A stretch of 64,000 bases of DNA from Rhyzopertha dominica (lineage: Eukaryota; Arthropoda; Insecta; Coleoptera; Bostrichidae), in assembly GCA_025024175.1 (NCBI GenBank), contig QCXZ01000041.1:5885786-5949785 (forward strand). Direction: 5' to 3'. The notes under the pieces were generated by a model, which saw only the letters and a list, made by a program, of their open reading frames with translations, had not been told where the DNA came from and made no database searches. Below, one piece after another: positions 11,531 through 22,984 of the stretch (its first letter is position 1; each line of letters opens with the position of its first letter). Made by a program: the position numbers and the translations under genes.

Positions 11531-11850
11531 GTCAATCTGCTAATTCGAGGTGGTTTCAAGAACGATCATATAGATTAACTGCTTCCAACGTTGGTCGTGT
11601 TGTATTTCGCCGGAATCCCAATACCTATGACATTCTTGCTAAAAGTTTTTTTCATTCTCCCTTCAAAGGCAATAAATATATGCGTTGGGGCAGTGATAAT
11701 AAAGTCTTGGCAAAAAAATTGAAATTTTAACTGGATTTAAAATTAAAAACTCTGGTTTATTTGTGCACTGCAGTCACCAATTTCTTGCTGTCAGTCCAAT
11801 CAATGACACTGCCATTATAGAAATTAAATATCCTAGCTCCATAATAGTTA
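11530..11850 (+). pseudogene. YqaJ/lambda-type exonuclease domain relic
   Basis: Two readable blocks in one region. At 11533-11719: WFQERSYRLTASNVGRV, a typical W..ER..RLTASNFG opening of YqaJ domains. At 11751-11845: GLFVHCSHQFLAVSPINDTA then IIEIKYPSS, matching the G.F......L.ASPDG and EIKCP blocks. The catalytic glutamate and lysine of E.K remain, but the aspartate of SPDG is replaced (SPIN). A stop (TAA at about 11718) separates the blocks. YqaJ proteins are RecB-like nucleases known from phage recombination and also from many multicopy insect genes of probable mobile origin. Confidence 0.62.
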
Positions 11851-11859
11851 TCAAACATT

Positions 11860-13180
11860 ACTGTATAAATATACTTATTAACAGTAAGTGTCATTTTTAT
11901 ACATTACTTTACAGAAACAAAAATAATTTTTGTATGATTTTGAATTTACATTTTAACCGGTTTCTCTCTTTATGTACATAAAAATCGGCGATTAGTATTA
12001 TTAATAGTAAAAATTCACAAACAAAATCTATCTTGATTGTATTTTATAATAAAACGTACCATTACTTGCTTTACTTTTTTAAATTTTGATAAAAGTATTT
12101 ATTTGTCAAAAAAGTTTCACTTGGGGGTAAAGGGTACAAGTCAGAGTTGTAAATTTACTTGGTGTAAAATTAATTACCCGTAATTCAATTGAATTAAAAA
12201 AAGAGTTTCACCAGAAAAAGTAACTTTTGCCCAAATGACAAATTACCGTGCTCATAAACGGTTGGTCTGTGTGCAATATGCTATCAATACTAGAGTGACA
12301 GGTTAGGGGTCATAACTTATCTTGCAGACCAATAGTGCAGCTGCAATATAGTGACAGGCTTTGTCACGTCCACGTGGACTAATAATGTGAGCATTAGAGT
12401 AGGAAGGTTCAGAATCGACTGAAAAATGAAGGTGGTAAAACTTATACTTTGAATGTTTAGTTTTAATCCGTTCACTTTGTTCCTTGTAATTTTTCAACTA
12501 ATGATGAAGAATGAAAACCTTGGAAAACACAAACGTTGGAGAAATGTCAACGATGAACATGAGTTTTCTCCGTTGTGCACATCTTTTTCTTTTTTCTTTT
12601 CATATGTGTTGAATACACAAGACAGTTATAAAAAATCAAATTTCATCCCGACATTTGTACCTAATAGTTGCAATATAGTTACAGTTAACACATTATATAT
12701 CGATAGATGCGGCTCCGCCAACCCCAGACGACTTCGTAAATGTCCAGAAGCGGGCGTCCACGATAAACTCGGCTCTGAACATGCTCATCACAGCAGTGGA
12801 CGAAACATCAACGAAGGGGAAATCGCCACGACCTTGACCAACTAACCCGGAATCATTGACCAGTATGTCAAATTAAGAAGGAAACTGATTGATCCCCAAA
12901 AAGGAACCAAAAGATGTGACCTTTCCAGATTCCTATAATGTATTATAAGCCACACCTTTGATCAACTTAACGACTAGATGCCAAAGAAAACTCTTACTTC
13001 ATAAAAGTTGACTCTGTTCTTTGAATGCATTTTGATCAGGGTTTACGAAAAAAAGAAATCTAAACGTTTTATGGAAGCCCTTAGCAATGTATATTAAAAT
13101 TGATAAACAAAATGGTATACCTATTATCTAGATTCAGTATCCACAAACGTAATCATTTGTAAGCTCGAATATTCCTAGTC
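11860..13180. other. No clear gene, perhaps decayed Penelope body near 12.7-13.1 kb
   Basis: The 12690-12850 stretch is less AT-rich and precedes the hammerhead-like end at 13188, but no endonuclease motif is readable. Confidence 0.35.
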
Positions 13181-13187
13181 ATTGCCA

Positions 13188-13238
13188 CTGATGAAGTAGT
13201 TCGAATACTATGAAATCGATAAAATATTTTATTGGGTC
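13188..13238 (+). ncRNA. Hammerhead-ribozyme-like element with long stem III
   Basis: CTGATGA (13188-13194), hairpin TAGT/ACTA, GAAA (13212-13215). A long imperfect hairpin (ATCGATAAAA with TTTTATTGGGT) then ends in GTC before ATCAAC, the position of a hammerhead cleavage triplet. This copy has the best-formed stem III in the window. Stem I is not obvious. Probably the end of a decayed Penelope-like element. Confidence 0.42.
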
Positions 13239-13239
13239 A

Positions 13240-14510
13240 TCAACTATTAATTAAAAAAATATTTGAAAAAATTCATAATAGCGCTCAAAAACTAACATAG
13301 TACTTAAGCTTCTTCATGCAAATAAAAATAAAAATATTCTTCAATTTGAATTTTGCCCAAAAAGATTGCATTGATAACACCAGAGAGTAGTGCGACTTTT
13401 AGAATATACTTTTGCCAAATTTTATCAAATCTATATCACGCATTTCTAAACAGTGTACAAAAATATGTTTTTTATGTAAACTTTGAACTCTTCTCACTGA
13501 CAAATGGTACATTTGGTATATATAAATAGAGTCCAATCGACTATATAATATAGCTCTGTGTCATGGCAATTTTGGGACACCTTGTACATTTCTTTGCTCT
13601 GTTAAAGCCAGAAGATATTCAGCCAATAAAATAAGCTTTACTACCTTTTAAATCCTACTCTCAATTTTAACAGTTTACGCCTATTCATGTTTATATTCTT
13701 TTAGTGTCTTATATAAATTTCGAAAGCTAAATAATCGAAATATGGTCATTCACACAATAAACCAACATCTCTTAGAAATGAAGCTATTTGTGTTTATGTA
13801 TCCATAATGCCATTTTGTAGCAAGCTTATTCAGTAGCTTACACAAAATCGACTGTTATTAACAAAGGACAGTACCTACCTGGAGTAATTAATATTGGAAC
13901 TCCCTACATCTTTATTACTTAGACCTTTCCAGGTTCTTAATTACATCACTGACTTTTAATTTTCATCTCAATAAACAAATTTTGTGATATTACCCCACAC
14001 ATTTCGAACTTACTCCTGGAAAGGACTAAAAACCATCTTTTGATTTCAGGATCTCATAAAACTTCAATTCCAGCAGCGTGAGCGCAAAAAGCTTCCAACT
14101 TATTTTATAACCCCGGAAGACAGACATCAGTCAACTCGGAATAATGAAAGAAAAGAGGAAAACTCGGAATTGGGTTAGTTGGAGATTGATGTCCGTTTAA
14201 GCTCGAGCTTTGCGACTTTACGTCCGTCCTCGCGCCACCTAAAATAATTAATAAAGGCAATAACAAACGCTACAGAATTGACTGAAACGTTCCTAATTGA
14301 ATTATTCCCAGAATCCCCACATCGGAGCTGAAATAACTCTGTCCGAAATTAGGTTCCGTAAGTAATTGAATGCGTGCAGGAAAGGATTGGCCGGGAAATG
14401 ACAGAATTTGCTATAAAGGGACTATAATTAAGGTTATCAGACGAGCTTCCTATAATTTATTGAGTTAAGGCTTCTCTGTTTTCCAAGGTGCAAAAAATAA
14501 AATGTCTTAG
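13240..14510. other. Downstream flank of the AIG1-like gene
   Basis: AT-rich. TTTCAG at 14045-14050 precedes 40 open codons, but no donor or homology supports an exon. Confidence 0.4.
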
Positions 14511-14514
14511 CAAG

Positions 14515-14520
14515 TTTATT
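14515..14520 (-). terminator. Poly(A) signal AATAAA of the AIG1/ADTRP-like gene
   Basis: The minus strand reads AATAAA here, 46 nt past the proposed stop codon. A short 3' untranslated region fits an insect gene. Confidence 0.5.
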
Positions 14521-14565
14521 ATATCAGTCAAGATTACAAAGTAGCCTATTATCTAAACAAAATAT

Positions 14566-14633
14566 TCAAGTATTGGTTTTGTAGATCTTCATTTTCTTTT
14601 CCTTGTCATATTTCAAAGGAGTTTTCTCGGCCA
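14566..14633 (-). CDS. AIG1/ADTRP-like gene, probable last exon (residues 234-255)
   Basis: The acceptor is inferred at ...CACAAAAG|TG (AG at 14635-14634). With the single base left from exon 3 it makes codon V234. It then reads AEKTPLKYDKEKKMKIYKTNT and stops (TGA 14568-14566). The phase fits only this AG; the nearby CAG at 14643-14642 would be out of phase. The charged tail is typical of a cytosolic carboxyl end but is not itself a conserved motif, so this exon is less certain than the others. Confidence 0.68.
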
Positions 14634-17600
14634 CTTTTGTGCTGGAAGATATATCTTTAGTACCGCCTAGAATAGGTTTTTACCTATTTTTAGCTATATT
14701 TTCACGTCATCATTATGCGAGGTTACCGCAAATATCAACACTAGAATACCAACCTTACATACCTTTCTTCGCCCTTTTATACCGCGCTTTCCAATAGATT
14801 TCGTTGACCTTTTCACCTGTTAGATATAATCCAATAGAAAGCAGAAACGCTCCACCAAACATCATCCCTTTCTCTGGCCAAGTCAATACTTTAAGCACAG
14901 GATATATCCAAACTCCTGCGGACACGTACACGCACAATATTAAAAGCAGATAAGCACCTAAGAAAACGAAGAGAATACTGAAACCGAGCGTTCTCGATGG
15001 ATAATTAGTGTAGCTGGACAGCATTTCTATCCAGATAAGTAGCATAGGCATCGTATGCATAACGTGGTTTAGCCAGACAGGGAAGTATTGGTCAATAGCT
15101 TTCGGGAAGATTAGCTCTCTATTGAGGAAGTAGATGGTCCAGAATAGAAGTCCGACTAGCATCGCCAAGGGAAACCCCAGACTTGCTAGTAACTGCAATA
15201 AAACAAGTGTAAGTACAATAAATATTTAGATGAAAGAATAACCTCGCATGTAAAGATTTTAATTAGAGTATGCTGAATTCAGTCATAAAATGAATTTACA
15301 TGCATCTTAGAGGGTCCTTAATCTCTACCCAAACCCAGATTAATATTGATTTACATCTACCATTGTGTCTAAAAAATAATGATTGGCTGTTTAAAGCTAC
15401 CTCAAATCGGGGTTACTTTAATTTAACGATACTCTTGCTGCTTTGAGCGCAGAAAGTTTTGCTCATCCACATGAATAATTCATTACAAAAACTGAAATGA
15501 TAACGACCAACGCCAATTTGAAATGCTTTCTTAAAAATTAGACCTCCTTGTCTGTCGACTCTTGCTCTTTAGTAACGACTGGACACGGAAAATTGTTTTC
15601 GACTTTTTCTGAAAGCTTCAAAAATTTCATTTCGACTGCTTACTTTCATCGTGATCTGTCAAATGAACAATATTTTACGAAATAAAATCTATCCCTGGTC
15701 GACCCAGCTGTTCTCTGTCTCTTTCTCTCACTCTCTCGCTTTCTCTCTTTTTCGATGAAGTTAGCAGAGTTGAGCTTTTACATTGCGACAAGCGCATCAG
15801 ATTGTCCCTTTAGGAAGATTTTGAATCACAAAGGCTGTATGATTGCCCCAGCAGAATTTTGTCTGAATGGCCAGCTTTCTTTCCAAACCTCATTCTGTCT
15901 TCTGTTGTTCTTAAACTCACTTCTTTGTTTACTTCTCGTTGTTTATTTTTTTCCATTTGTTATTAAAATCAATTTAAATTTTTCTTCTTTATTGACATCT
16001 CAAAAATTCCTTACTATAAAAACAGTCCCCTTTCCCCACAACATCGATGGTCCGGAAGCCATTTTATTGAACAAGAATGTAATCTGCCATCAAGACTATA
16101 GCTAATCATAACCATAACAATGTATTGTTTGTATAAGTTGATAAGTCATGTTAACAATATTTTCATGACAATTAATATATTTATCCCACCACAGGCTGAA
16201 GAAAGGTCTAGCACAATAGGGTCGAACATGTCCAATCTCTTTTATTAATTTATACAATGGCATAAATATTTAACTAAATTTCTTGGGGGAATTCGACCTG
16301 GTGGTTAAATTCAAAGAATACTCTTTATTCTTAGGCCAAGCTTTCGGCTGTTTTATTTCAGCCTTCTTCAGGGCTCTTACTACAAACAACAATTCATTAC
16401 ATTAAGTTCTTTTTTAACAGATGGCACATATTACTTACAAAATTTGAGTTTTAATTCAGCAGCTCTATTTTGAAATCAGCCTTTAAGGATTTGACCATTT
16501 AATTGTAAACTGCACTATTTATATAATACAATGTAAAATTTTATGTGAATATCAATTATGGGAAAATAAGTTGACATACATGTCATAGTCAATTTCATAA
16601 ACTACTTTTGTTATAATTTTGAATTTTGATTCCTACGTTTTTTTTATATATATGAACATTAAATCTTTATATGTCTGTTTAATATCAAAATTGCAACAAT
16701 ATACCTAAAAGATTATAGTACACTAAACTTAAATTTTGAAAATCAAATCCTTAAAGGCTGATTTCAAAATAGAGGTGCTGAATTAAAACTCAAATGTTGT
16801 AAGTAATATGTTCCATCTGTTAAAAAAGAACTTAATGTAATGAATTGTTGTTTGTAGTAAGAGCCCTGACGAAGGCTGAAATAAAACAGCCGAAAGCTTG
16901 GACTAAGAATAAAGAGTATTCCTTGAATTTAACCACCAGGTCGAATTCCCCCAAGAAATTTAGTTAAATATTGACAACTAGACGACCACAAATAATATTA
17001 TTGAGTACAATGGCATAAATATATATGTGCATTTAATTCTGTGAATTTTTCATTGACATCTTTCTCAATTTGAAAGCCAATGGGAAGGCAATTTCTGGTC
17101 ATAGGGCTACCAGAGTTTTTTAAAAACACATGTTGGCGTGCTATTCCAATAACTACCTCTTATATTAGTTATAAATACTTACATATACAACTTATATACC
17201 AAAGATACTTCGAGGAAAATTACGCTTTAATCAAGTGGGTGCAATATTTTCTTGGAAGTCATAGAAATAATGAATATAATAAGAAAACGAACCGGTTCCA
17301 TAATCCAAGCACCAACAGATATATTTTTGAGTGATTAGGTGCCTGGAAATAGCAGCCCAGAAAGAGACAACAAAGTGCATCCCATGTTAAAATAGNGAAG
17401 TGAAACTTGCCGATTGTCATTTATAAGCAACAATATCTTTGAACTTTAGTGATTGCCAACCACCCAAAATGAAGTGCACTAAATAGTGTATTAGACCAAA
17501 TTGATAACGCATTTTATTGCATTTTGTGTAAAATACGAATCTGTTTTTCGTTCAAAGTAGACCCACCTTACTAAACATATTTTAATATGCCAGATTAGCA

Positions 17601-20345
17601 AGAATTTAATTGGACTCCTCAAAAGTATGTGGGATATACTTACGGTGTCTCTTATTTTTCTGACTCGAGGTATTTTCTTCACACCAGACGCGACTTTGTC
17701 TGTGCTGCCGATGTCATTGATAAAGCAGATAAAGAAGAATACTGTCTGGAAGAGCTGTAAAAAAAACATAAATCTGTGTTGAGAGGTGTTAATTATATTA
17801 TCAGTTGTATTACAAATGGAAAAAGATTGACAAAAAGCGATCACATGGAAGCAGGATTGCTCGATTTTGTGAAAAAATACATTTATGTGTTTAATGATGA
17901 ATAGAGCAGTTCATATCTTATACCTTAGCTTAGTGTATGTGCTAATATAAATTAATAAATCACCCTTCAAGTAGGGACCATTTTTTGAAATTATTGACCG
18001 ATCCACTGTTTTGAATTGACCATTAAGGACTTACAACAGTAACAAAATCTCATTGATCACGTAATCAGATATACACACATAACATACATACTGATAGTCT
18101 ATTTATAAAATTTCTGAACAATAATGAGGTATTGACAATTAATTTTGAAAATTAAATACTGCTGCATTTGACTAGCGCTTTTCTTTGTCGTCTACAAGGA
18201 ACATAATGTACTTTGCGTGTTCTACAAAAAACTCATTTATAATAATCAACATAAAGGCTGGGAATTATCGTTGCAACTGCTAATTATTTGTGCGTGTAGT
18301 TTGACTAGACCTTGGCTCGAAAACTATCATCCAATTACGGCTTACCATGTCAAATGACTCACTACTGTTTTAAAAGACGATACCTGCCTTCTTTATCGTT
18401 AATTGGAAACAAAAATTGTATGTATCGTATTTACGAATGATTTAGAATATAGACCAGCTGAAAATTTTCGTATCGCCAGGTATGTCTTACCTGTATATAG
18501 GGTGGATTAGGAAAAATCAGAATATTTGGTAGCACACTGAAGTTGATGAGGGACACACGACTAAAATATTCCCAAGATGGTGGTACATCCGGTTATAACG
18601 GAAGTAGGTATAAACTTGCTTATTTTAAACGGAATACCCTATATATTATTACATTTTTCGATTCTATGTAATATTCTGGACATATTTCATGTAGCGTTTT
18701 TGACGTATTTAAACTTTTATATCAAAAATGACGTTTGTAGGCCTAACCATAGCTATCAATTTCTCGAATACGGAATATCATTTTGTCTCAATAACAATTA
18801 AAAATAAGGGTAATTTTATGTAAGATTATTTATTCCGAAAATGAGGAATGTTAGATAATATGTTTTCGGCTATATGGCTATGACGACTTTGGAAACAATA
18901 AAACGCTAACGACATGTAAATAACTTTCGCTTACGATTTAAAAATAAGACAGCTGCATTGGAGTTGAGATTATATTAATCAACTGTTCAAAGAATATTGC
19001 GGAAATATAATTACATCCATACGCATTTTCCACAGTCCAACACTTAAAAGAAACTGATTTTCCAAGACGAGTGGCATTCTGCGAATTTATCTTAATTTGG
19101 ACGCGAGGAAATATTTTTTTCAACAATATCATTTGGACAGACGGAGCTAAATTTATGTAAAAAAAACTAAAAAATTTATTGCTCCTGCACATGGTGGCTA
19201 ACTGATCGATAATTTTTTACTACATACTTTTGATGACCAATAGATAGCCGACAAGGGCCCTTTCCTTTGACCACCCCGNTCNCCAAGTCTTTCATTGCTC
19301 GATTTTTTTATTTAGAGTACAATTAAAGATTAGGTGTATAGCACCCCCATTAAAGCATTGGATGATTGCATACAGCGAGTGATGAATAAATTTAAAAATT
19401 TAAGCCCTGTGTCAGCTACTCAGGAGCCAAAAATGTCTGGAAGTTCAAGGATGTCAGTTTGAACATTTACTGGTTTTTTTTAATTAGATGTCTTGAATTT
19501 GACTGTTTTTCTTTCTAAATTATATATAAAACGTACACTGTTATTTTGCGTTACATGTTCTTGATATAACTATATTATATTCTTCATAAATAAAAAATAA
19601 ATTTATATAATATTCATTTTTATAGTATCCAAATGGTAAGAAACAGCTGTATACATCTCTTTAGCGTTTGATTATAGCCATATAGGGATATTAAATTGGC
19701 AATACTTCGAAAATTGCAAACTTTTGAAATAGACAATCTTTCACAAACTTACCTAAATTTTTAATGGTAAGTTAAATAAAACCATAAAATTTGGAGGTTT
19801 CGATTTGAAAAACCTTAGATATGCCGGATGTACCTCAGAAACACAAAGGGTATTTGTGATAACTCAGTTAACTGCTGAAATATTCTTAGAAACTGCAATC
19901 CCGCGTTATAGTAGTCACATTTTAGTTATTGTAGTGGACTACCTTTATGTATTGTTTGGACGTTTCGAATTATAAAAACGTGCAAATCCGGTTTTATGTT
20001 GTTTGCAAATAGTAAAAATAGTCAATGACCTTTCCAGCACGCCGCTAATTATTTTGCTTCATTACTTAAAAAAGCTATCAAATTAATGCCTAAAGTATTT
20101 TCAGCATTACTTCGCTAAGTATTGGCATTTATTGTAACAGTGCATACTTTATTAGTAATGAAGGACGATTACATTCTTTAGCTCACCATGTTCCATATTG
20201 TGAGAAACAGCAATCTGCCTCCAAAGAACGGTCGAGGTATTCCTTCAAACACCTTCGGCAATGGCACGTGAACTTTGGTTTGGTCATACCACGTGCAGAA
20301 TACATAATAGGCAACTAGTAATGCGTGGTACAACGTGCGAATCAT
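14566..20345 (-). CDS. AIG1/ADTRP-family membrane hydrolase, complete four-exon gene
   Basis: Joining 20345-20187, 17754-17644, 15192-14763 and 14633-14566 on the minus strand gives 768 nt, a 255-residue protein plus stop. Exons 1-3 read MIRTLYHALL..., ...FLTIWNM|LFQTVFFFICF..., ...KIRDT|LLASLGFPLA.... They carry the family signatures RELIFPK, WLNHVMHT and YPSRTLGF. Five or six membrane segments are visible (about residues 5-20, 44-65, 91-113, 134-150, 160-185, 200-220), then a lysine-rich tail. AIG1 and ADTRP are multipass membrane hydrolases of fatty-acid esters of hydroxy fatty acids, using a Thr and a His. Thr49 and His133 here lie where those residues are expected. Length matches the family (about 230-245). 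Introns are 2432, 2451 and 129 nt. The start ATG is preceded by an in-frame TAG ten codons upstream. Whether it is closer to AIG1 or ADTRP cannot be decided here. Confidence 0.88.
14763..15192 (-). CDS. AIG1/ADTRP-like gene, exon 3 (residues 91-233)
   Basis: This exon has 430 nt, entering in phase 0 after TTGCAG (AG at 15194-15193) and leaving after one base of a codon at AAAG|GTATGT (donor 14762-14757). It holds the core of the family: FP.....FW.IY...RELIFPK, WLNHVMHT with His133 and His136, the YPSR motif and three further membrane segments. Read-through of the donor would hit TAA two codons later, so splicing is needed for a longer tail. Confidence 0.9.
15710..15752. repeat. Pyrimidine-rich (TCTCTC-like) low-complexity tract
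   Basis: An imperfect CT/CTTT tract in intron 2 of the AIG1-like gene. Confidence 0.8.
16265..16494 (-). repeat. Left 230-bp arm with hammerhead-like core (minus)
   Basis: The minus-strand core is CTGAAGA (16371-16365), hairpin GGCTG/CAGCC, GAAA (16345-16342). It differs from the right arm at a few bases only. Confidence 0.75.
16270..17005. mobile_element. Penelope-like end repeat, inverted pair, inside intron 2 of the AIG1-like gene
   Basis: It is flanked by the 17-bp direct repeat TACAATGGCATAAATAT (16253-16269 and 17006-17022). Arms 16265-16494 and 16743-16972 are near-identical inverted 230-bp repeats; the outermost five bases of the left arm overlap the target duplication. The 248-bp centre is AT-rich and has no endonuclease frame. 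The arms carry the same motifs as the relic end at 1511-1575. Confidence 0.78.
16743..16972 (+). repeat. Right 230-bp arm with hammerhead-like core (plus)
   Basis: The core is CTGACGA (16866-16872), hairpin GGCTG-AAATAAAA-CAGCC, GAAA (16892-16895), then GCTTGGACTA. The variable base N7 is C here and A in the other arm, which a hammerhead tolerates. Confidence 0.75.
17644..17754 (-). CDS. AIG1/ADTRP-like gene, exon 2 (residues 54-90)
   Basis: This exon has 37 codons, phase 0 to phase 0. The acceptor is a long T-run ending TTTACAG (AG at 17756-17755) and the donor is ACC|GTAAGT (17643-17638). It encodes LFQTVFFFICF...KIRDT, the end of membrane segment 2 and a basic loop. This corresponds to the segment before the conserved RD...AFP region of AIG1. 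Confidence 0.88.
20187..20345 (-). CDS. AIG1/ADTRP-like gene, exon 1 (start codon, residues 1-53)
   Basis: This exon has 53 codons, from ATG at 20345-20343 to ATG|GTGAGC, a canonical donor at 20186-20181. It ends in phase 0 within the second membrane segment (RLLFLTIWNM). Thr49 matches the catalytic Thr position of the family. An in-frame TAG upstream of the ATG excludes extension within the same exon. It was found by reading the minus strand for the missing amino end of the gene. Confidence 0.85.
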
Positions 20346-20825
20346 GTTCGCCTTATTACAGCACTCGACAGACTAGTTCAAATCGCAATGACTACCAGTT
20401 GAAGCGTAGTATTTATGCGAATTATTCAAGTTGAATGTTTCAATTCTTGATTTGAGTAGCAGGCCTGTGAAGTTTATTGTGATGATGCTATCGCTAGAAG
20501 TTGTCGCACACAGTTTTTTTTTTGTCTATTGCCAAGGTCAACTGCCGCGAGTTTTATAATTAGTTATCTTTGTGTGTACTCAGCTTTATCTCTGGGTTAT
20601 CTGTAGACTTATCGCAAACGGTGAATGTACCTGCACCTGCTATATTGCGTTCATCAAGGTCATAACTTGTAATTCTTTGCGTACTATAAACTTTGACTTT
20701 TGACCTACAAAAGTCTTTAAACCTGATAATTTCCTATTAGCGATATAGTCTTCTTTGTGAACATCATCCTTTCGTATATGTCAGAATATTGAAAGTACTA
20801 CAAATACTGGGGTATCAGAAATACG
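20346..20825 (-). promoter_or_regulatory. 5' flank of the AIG1/ADTRP-like gene
   Basis: This stretch must contain the 5' untranslated region and core promoter if exon 1 is the first exon. I see no clear TATA box or initiator and no coding. An untranslated upstream exon cannot be excluded. Confidence 0.3.
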
Positions 20826-20829
20826 AAAT

Positions 20830-22205
20830 GGTAAAACGCATGGAAAACTGCTAAAGTTTTACCCCCGCCAAAAAACTCAGAGGTGACACCTATTAATGAA
20901 CTTCATTCGATATCTCTATTACGGGTATAATGTCGAAAGTTTTGGAAAAAGTTATTAGCACTGCAGATAAAAGGACACCTGCATTAATATATCTTGCGTC
21001 TTAGGCAATCAGGCTTTCGACAGTGATGTAGTTGCATGACTGGCTTTTTTGAGAGGCTTCGACAAAATTAACTATGAAGTGCTGGTTTTAATACTGGAAT
21101 ATGATGGGTTTTTCCTTCCGTCTGGAGTCTGGAGTCTCTCAGCGCTCTGCACTGGGTCCTATTTTATATTGTGTATATACATGTAACTTGCTACGCTGAT
21201 GGTACACAGATTAGATGTTCATTTCCCGATGTAAATATAGATTTTGCAATCAATAAGGATTTGAGACAGTTATTGCAGTTTTATTTCAACATCAGATGAC
21301 CATAAACTCATTAAAAAGTTCTGTATTAGTATTTGGAAAAAAACAGAGAACTGGCGGATAAAGCTTTTGAAATTCAAGGTTGGTGACAGTGTGCTGCAGT
21401 GCTTAGTGTGGTAAAGAGTTTTGGTTTAGTATTAGATATGGAACTGCGATTTACTAGTCATGTAACAAAAGAAGTGAATGTTGCATATATTAACTTAAAA
21501 AATTGTTTCCTTATAGACACGTCCTGCCACCTAGGCTAAAGATAGCGCTGACGGACGTAACGTTCTCTTGTCATATAAACTTTATAATCCCTGCCTAACT
21601 AAAGCGGACGTGAATCTTATTGAGCGTCTGCGGAAATAGAGACCCTAATATCTGCTGGTTGGTTGAGCATGGCGTACAGACATGAATTGCATGCAATGTG
21701 TTTGTATTTTTTAGTTTATTTTTCAAATATCCATCGTACCATTGCTATAAAATTCATTTCGTACTGATGCGTACCCGTTGAATATTGTCTGCTCCTGAGA
21801 ATCATACTGCCTCATTTACTAGGCCGTTTTCGTATAACATTTGTAAACTGCTTATCATATCAACGTTCCGGGCTATATCCAAAGAGTACGGTAAATTTTC
21901 TGAATTTAAACCGTAGCATCGTCATCTATCGATGTCTCGATCGTCAGTTAATTTATTTTAATTTCAAGTTATCTGTGTCAGTGCATAGCTATAGGTATGA
22001 TGTTTATTCTTTTTCAGTTGATTTTTTTCTCTCTCCCTAATGCTTAGAATTGCCAATATGTTATGTTGTAGAATTATCACTGAGTAATGTGTCTGAATTT
22101 ACAGTTTGTGCAATTCCATGGCCAAGATTAATAATCAGTTTACTGCCTTCTCGGTCCTTTTTTGTAGTTTTCCCCTAAATGCAAAATAAATTGTTATTAT
22201 TATTA
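20830..22205 (+). pseudogene. Degenerate non-LTR retrotransposon, reverse transcriptase region
   Basis: Shifting frames read WKTAKVLPPPKNSE (the usual W+.A.V.P.PK before the RT domain), ELHSISLL, RQSGF, then SALGPILYCVYT and YADGTQ. In the last the catalytic YADD is changed. Later come a SLGL.LDMELRFTSHV block and LYNPCLTKADVNLIERL. The tail is AATAAATTGTTATTATTATT. Many stops and frameshifts mark an old CR1/Jockey-type relic. Confidence 0.65.
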
Positions 22206-22224
22206 AATACCGCTCAACGTTCTA

Positions 22225-22500
22225 ATCTTTTATGTGGTCGACGGTGACCTTAGGTCTACTACTACCTCTAAATTTGGAATCGCACTTTTGGGTCAACGTT
22301 AAAGCTGATATGACGTGCGTGACACATTCGCAAACTATTGATGATGAAAAACCAAGTATCGTTGACGAAAACCGACGGACGCCGAAACCAATAAATAAAC
22401 GTCACTCCGCTTTCCCGGCTCAAGAAAATATGATGATAAATGCGGTCATTTCGAGGCCCTCGCGAGAAAACCGTAGTACACGGAATGGGCACTCGTAGCG
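22225..22500. promoter_or_regulatory. CpG-containing patch after RT relic
   Basis: An 88-codon plus frame and a 74-codon minus frame overlap here without domains or splice sites. The base composition differs from the AT-rich flanks, so it may be unique conserved DNA. Confidence 0.2.
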
Positions 22501-22984
22501 AGCTTTTCCAGAGATATTATGTGGAATAAAAATTCCCGTGTTTATCAGATTAGAAGAATAATGATAATCCTAAAAGTGCGGTATATTATTTCACAGTACT
22601 GTGAGAAAGAAAGGAAGAAAAATATATAACTCGCTCAGTTAAAATGTAAGATAAATGAATGTGTTGTATAATTATATGCGTTATATCAGATACATAAGGA
22701 ATAAAACGATGTTTTATTCTTGTCTTGATATATTTTGACACTTGATGTTACATGTTTCCAAATGGTACTATTCTTAGTACAAAAATGTTCCGGTTTATGA
22801 AGAATTAGTTAGTATTTGCTCTCAGTGAATGCTAAAGAAATTATCAACTGACATCGACAGCTTACGTGAAATGTTATTCGATCCTCATCTTTGCTCTAAA
22901 ATTTAGAACTACTATCTACAATTAAGCATTGCATTTTGAAATCTAGGTGTTTTTGTGTTAGACCGTCTCGGTTTTTTGAAATGG

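Noticed and set aside
14051..14180. Exon after TTTCAG with about 40 open codons on the plus strand
   Set aside because: No donor, no homology, and opposite in strand to the only gene here.
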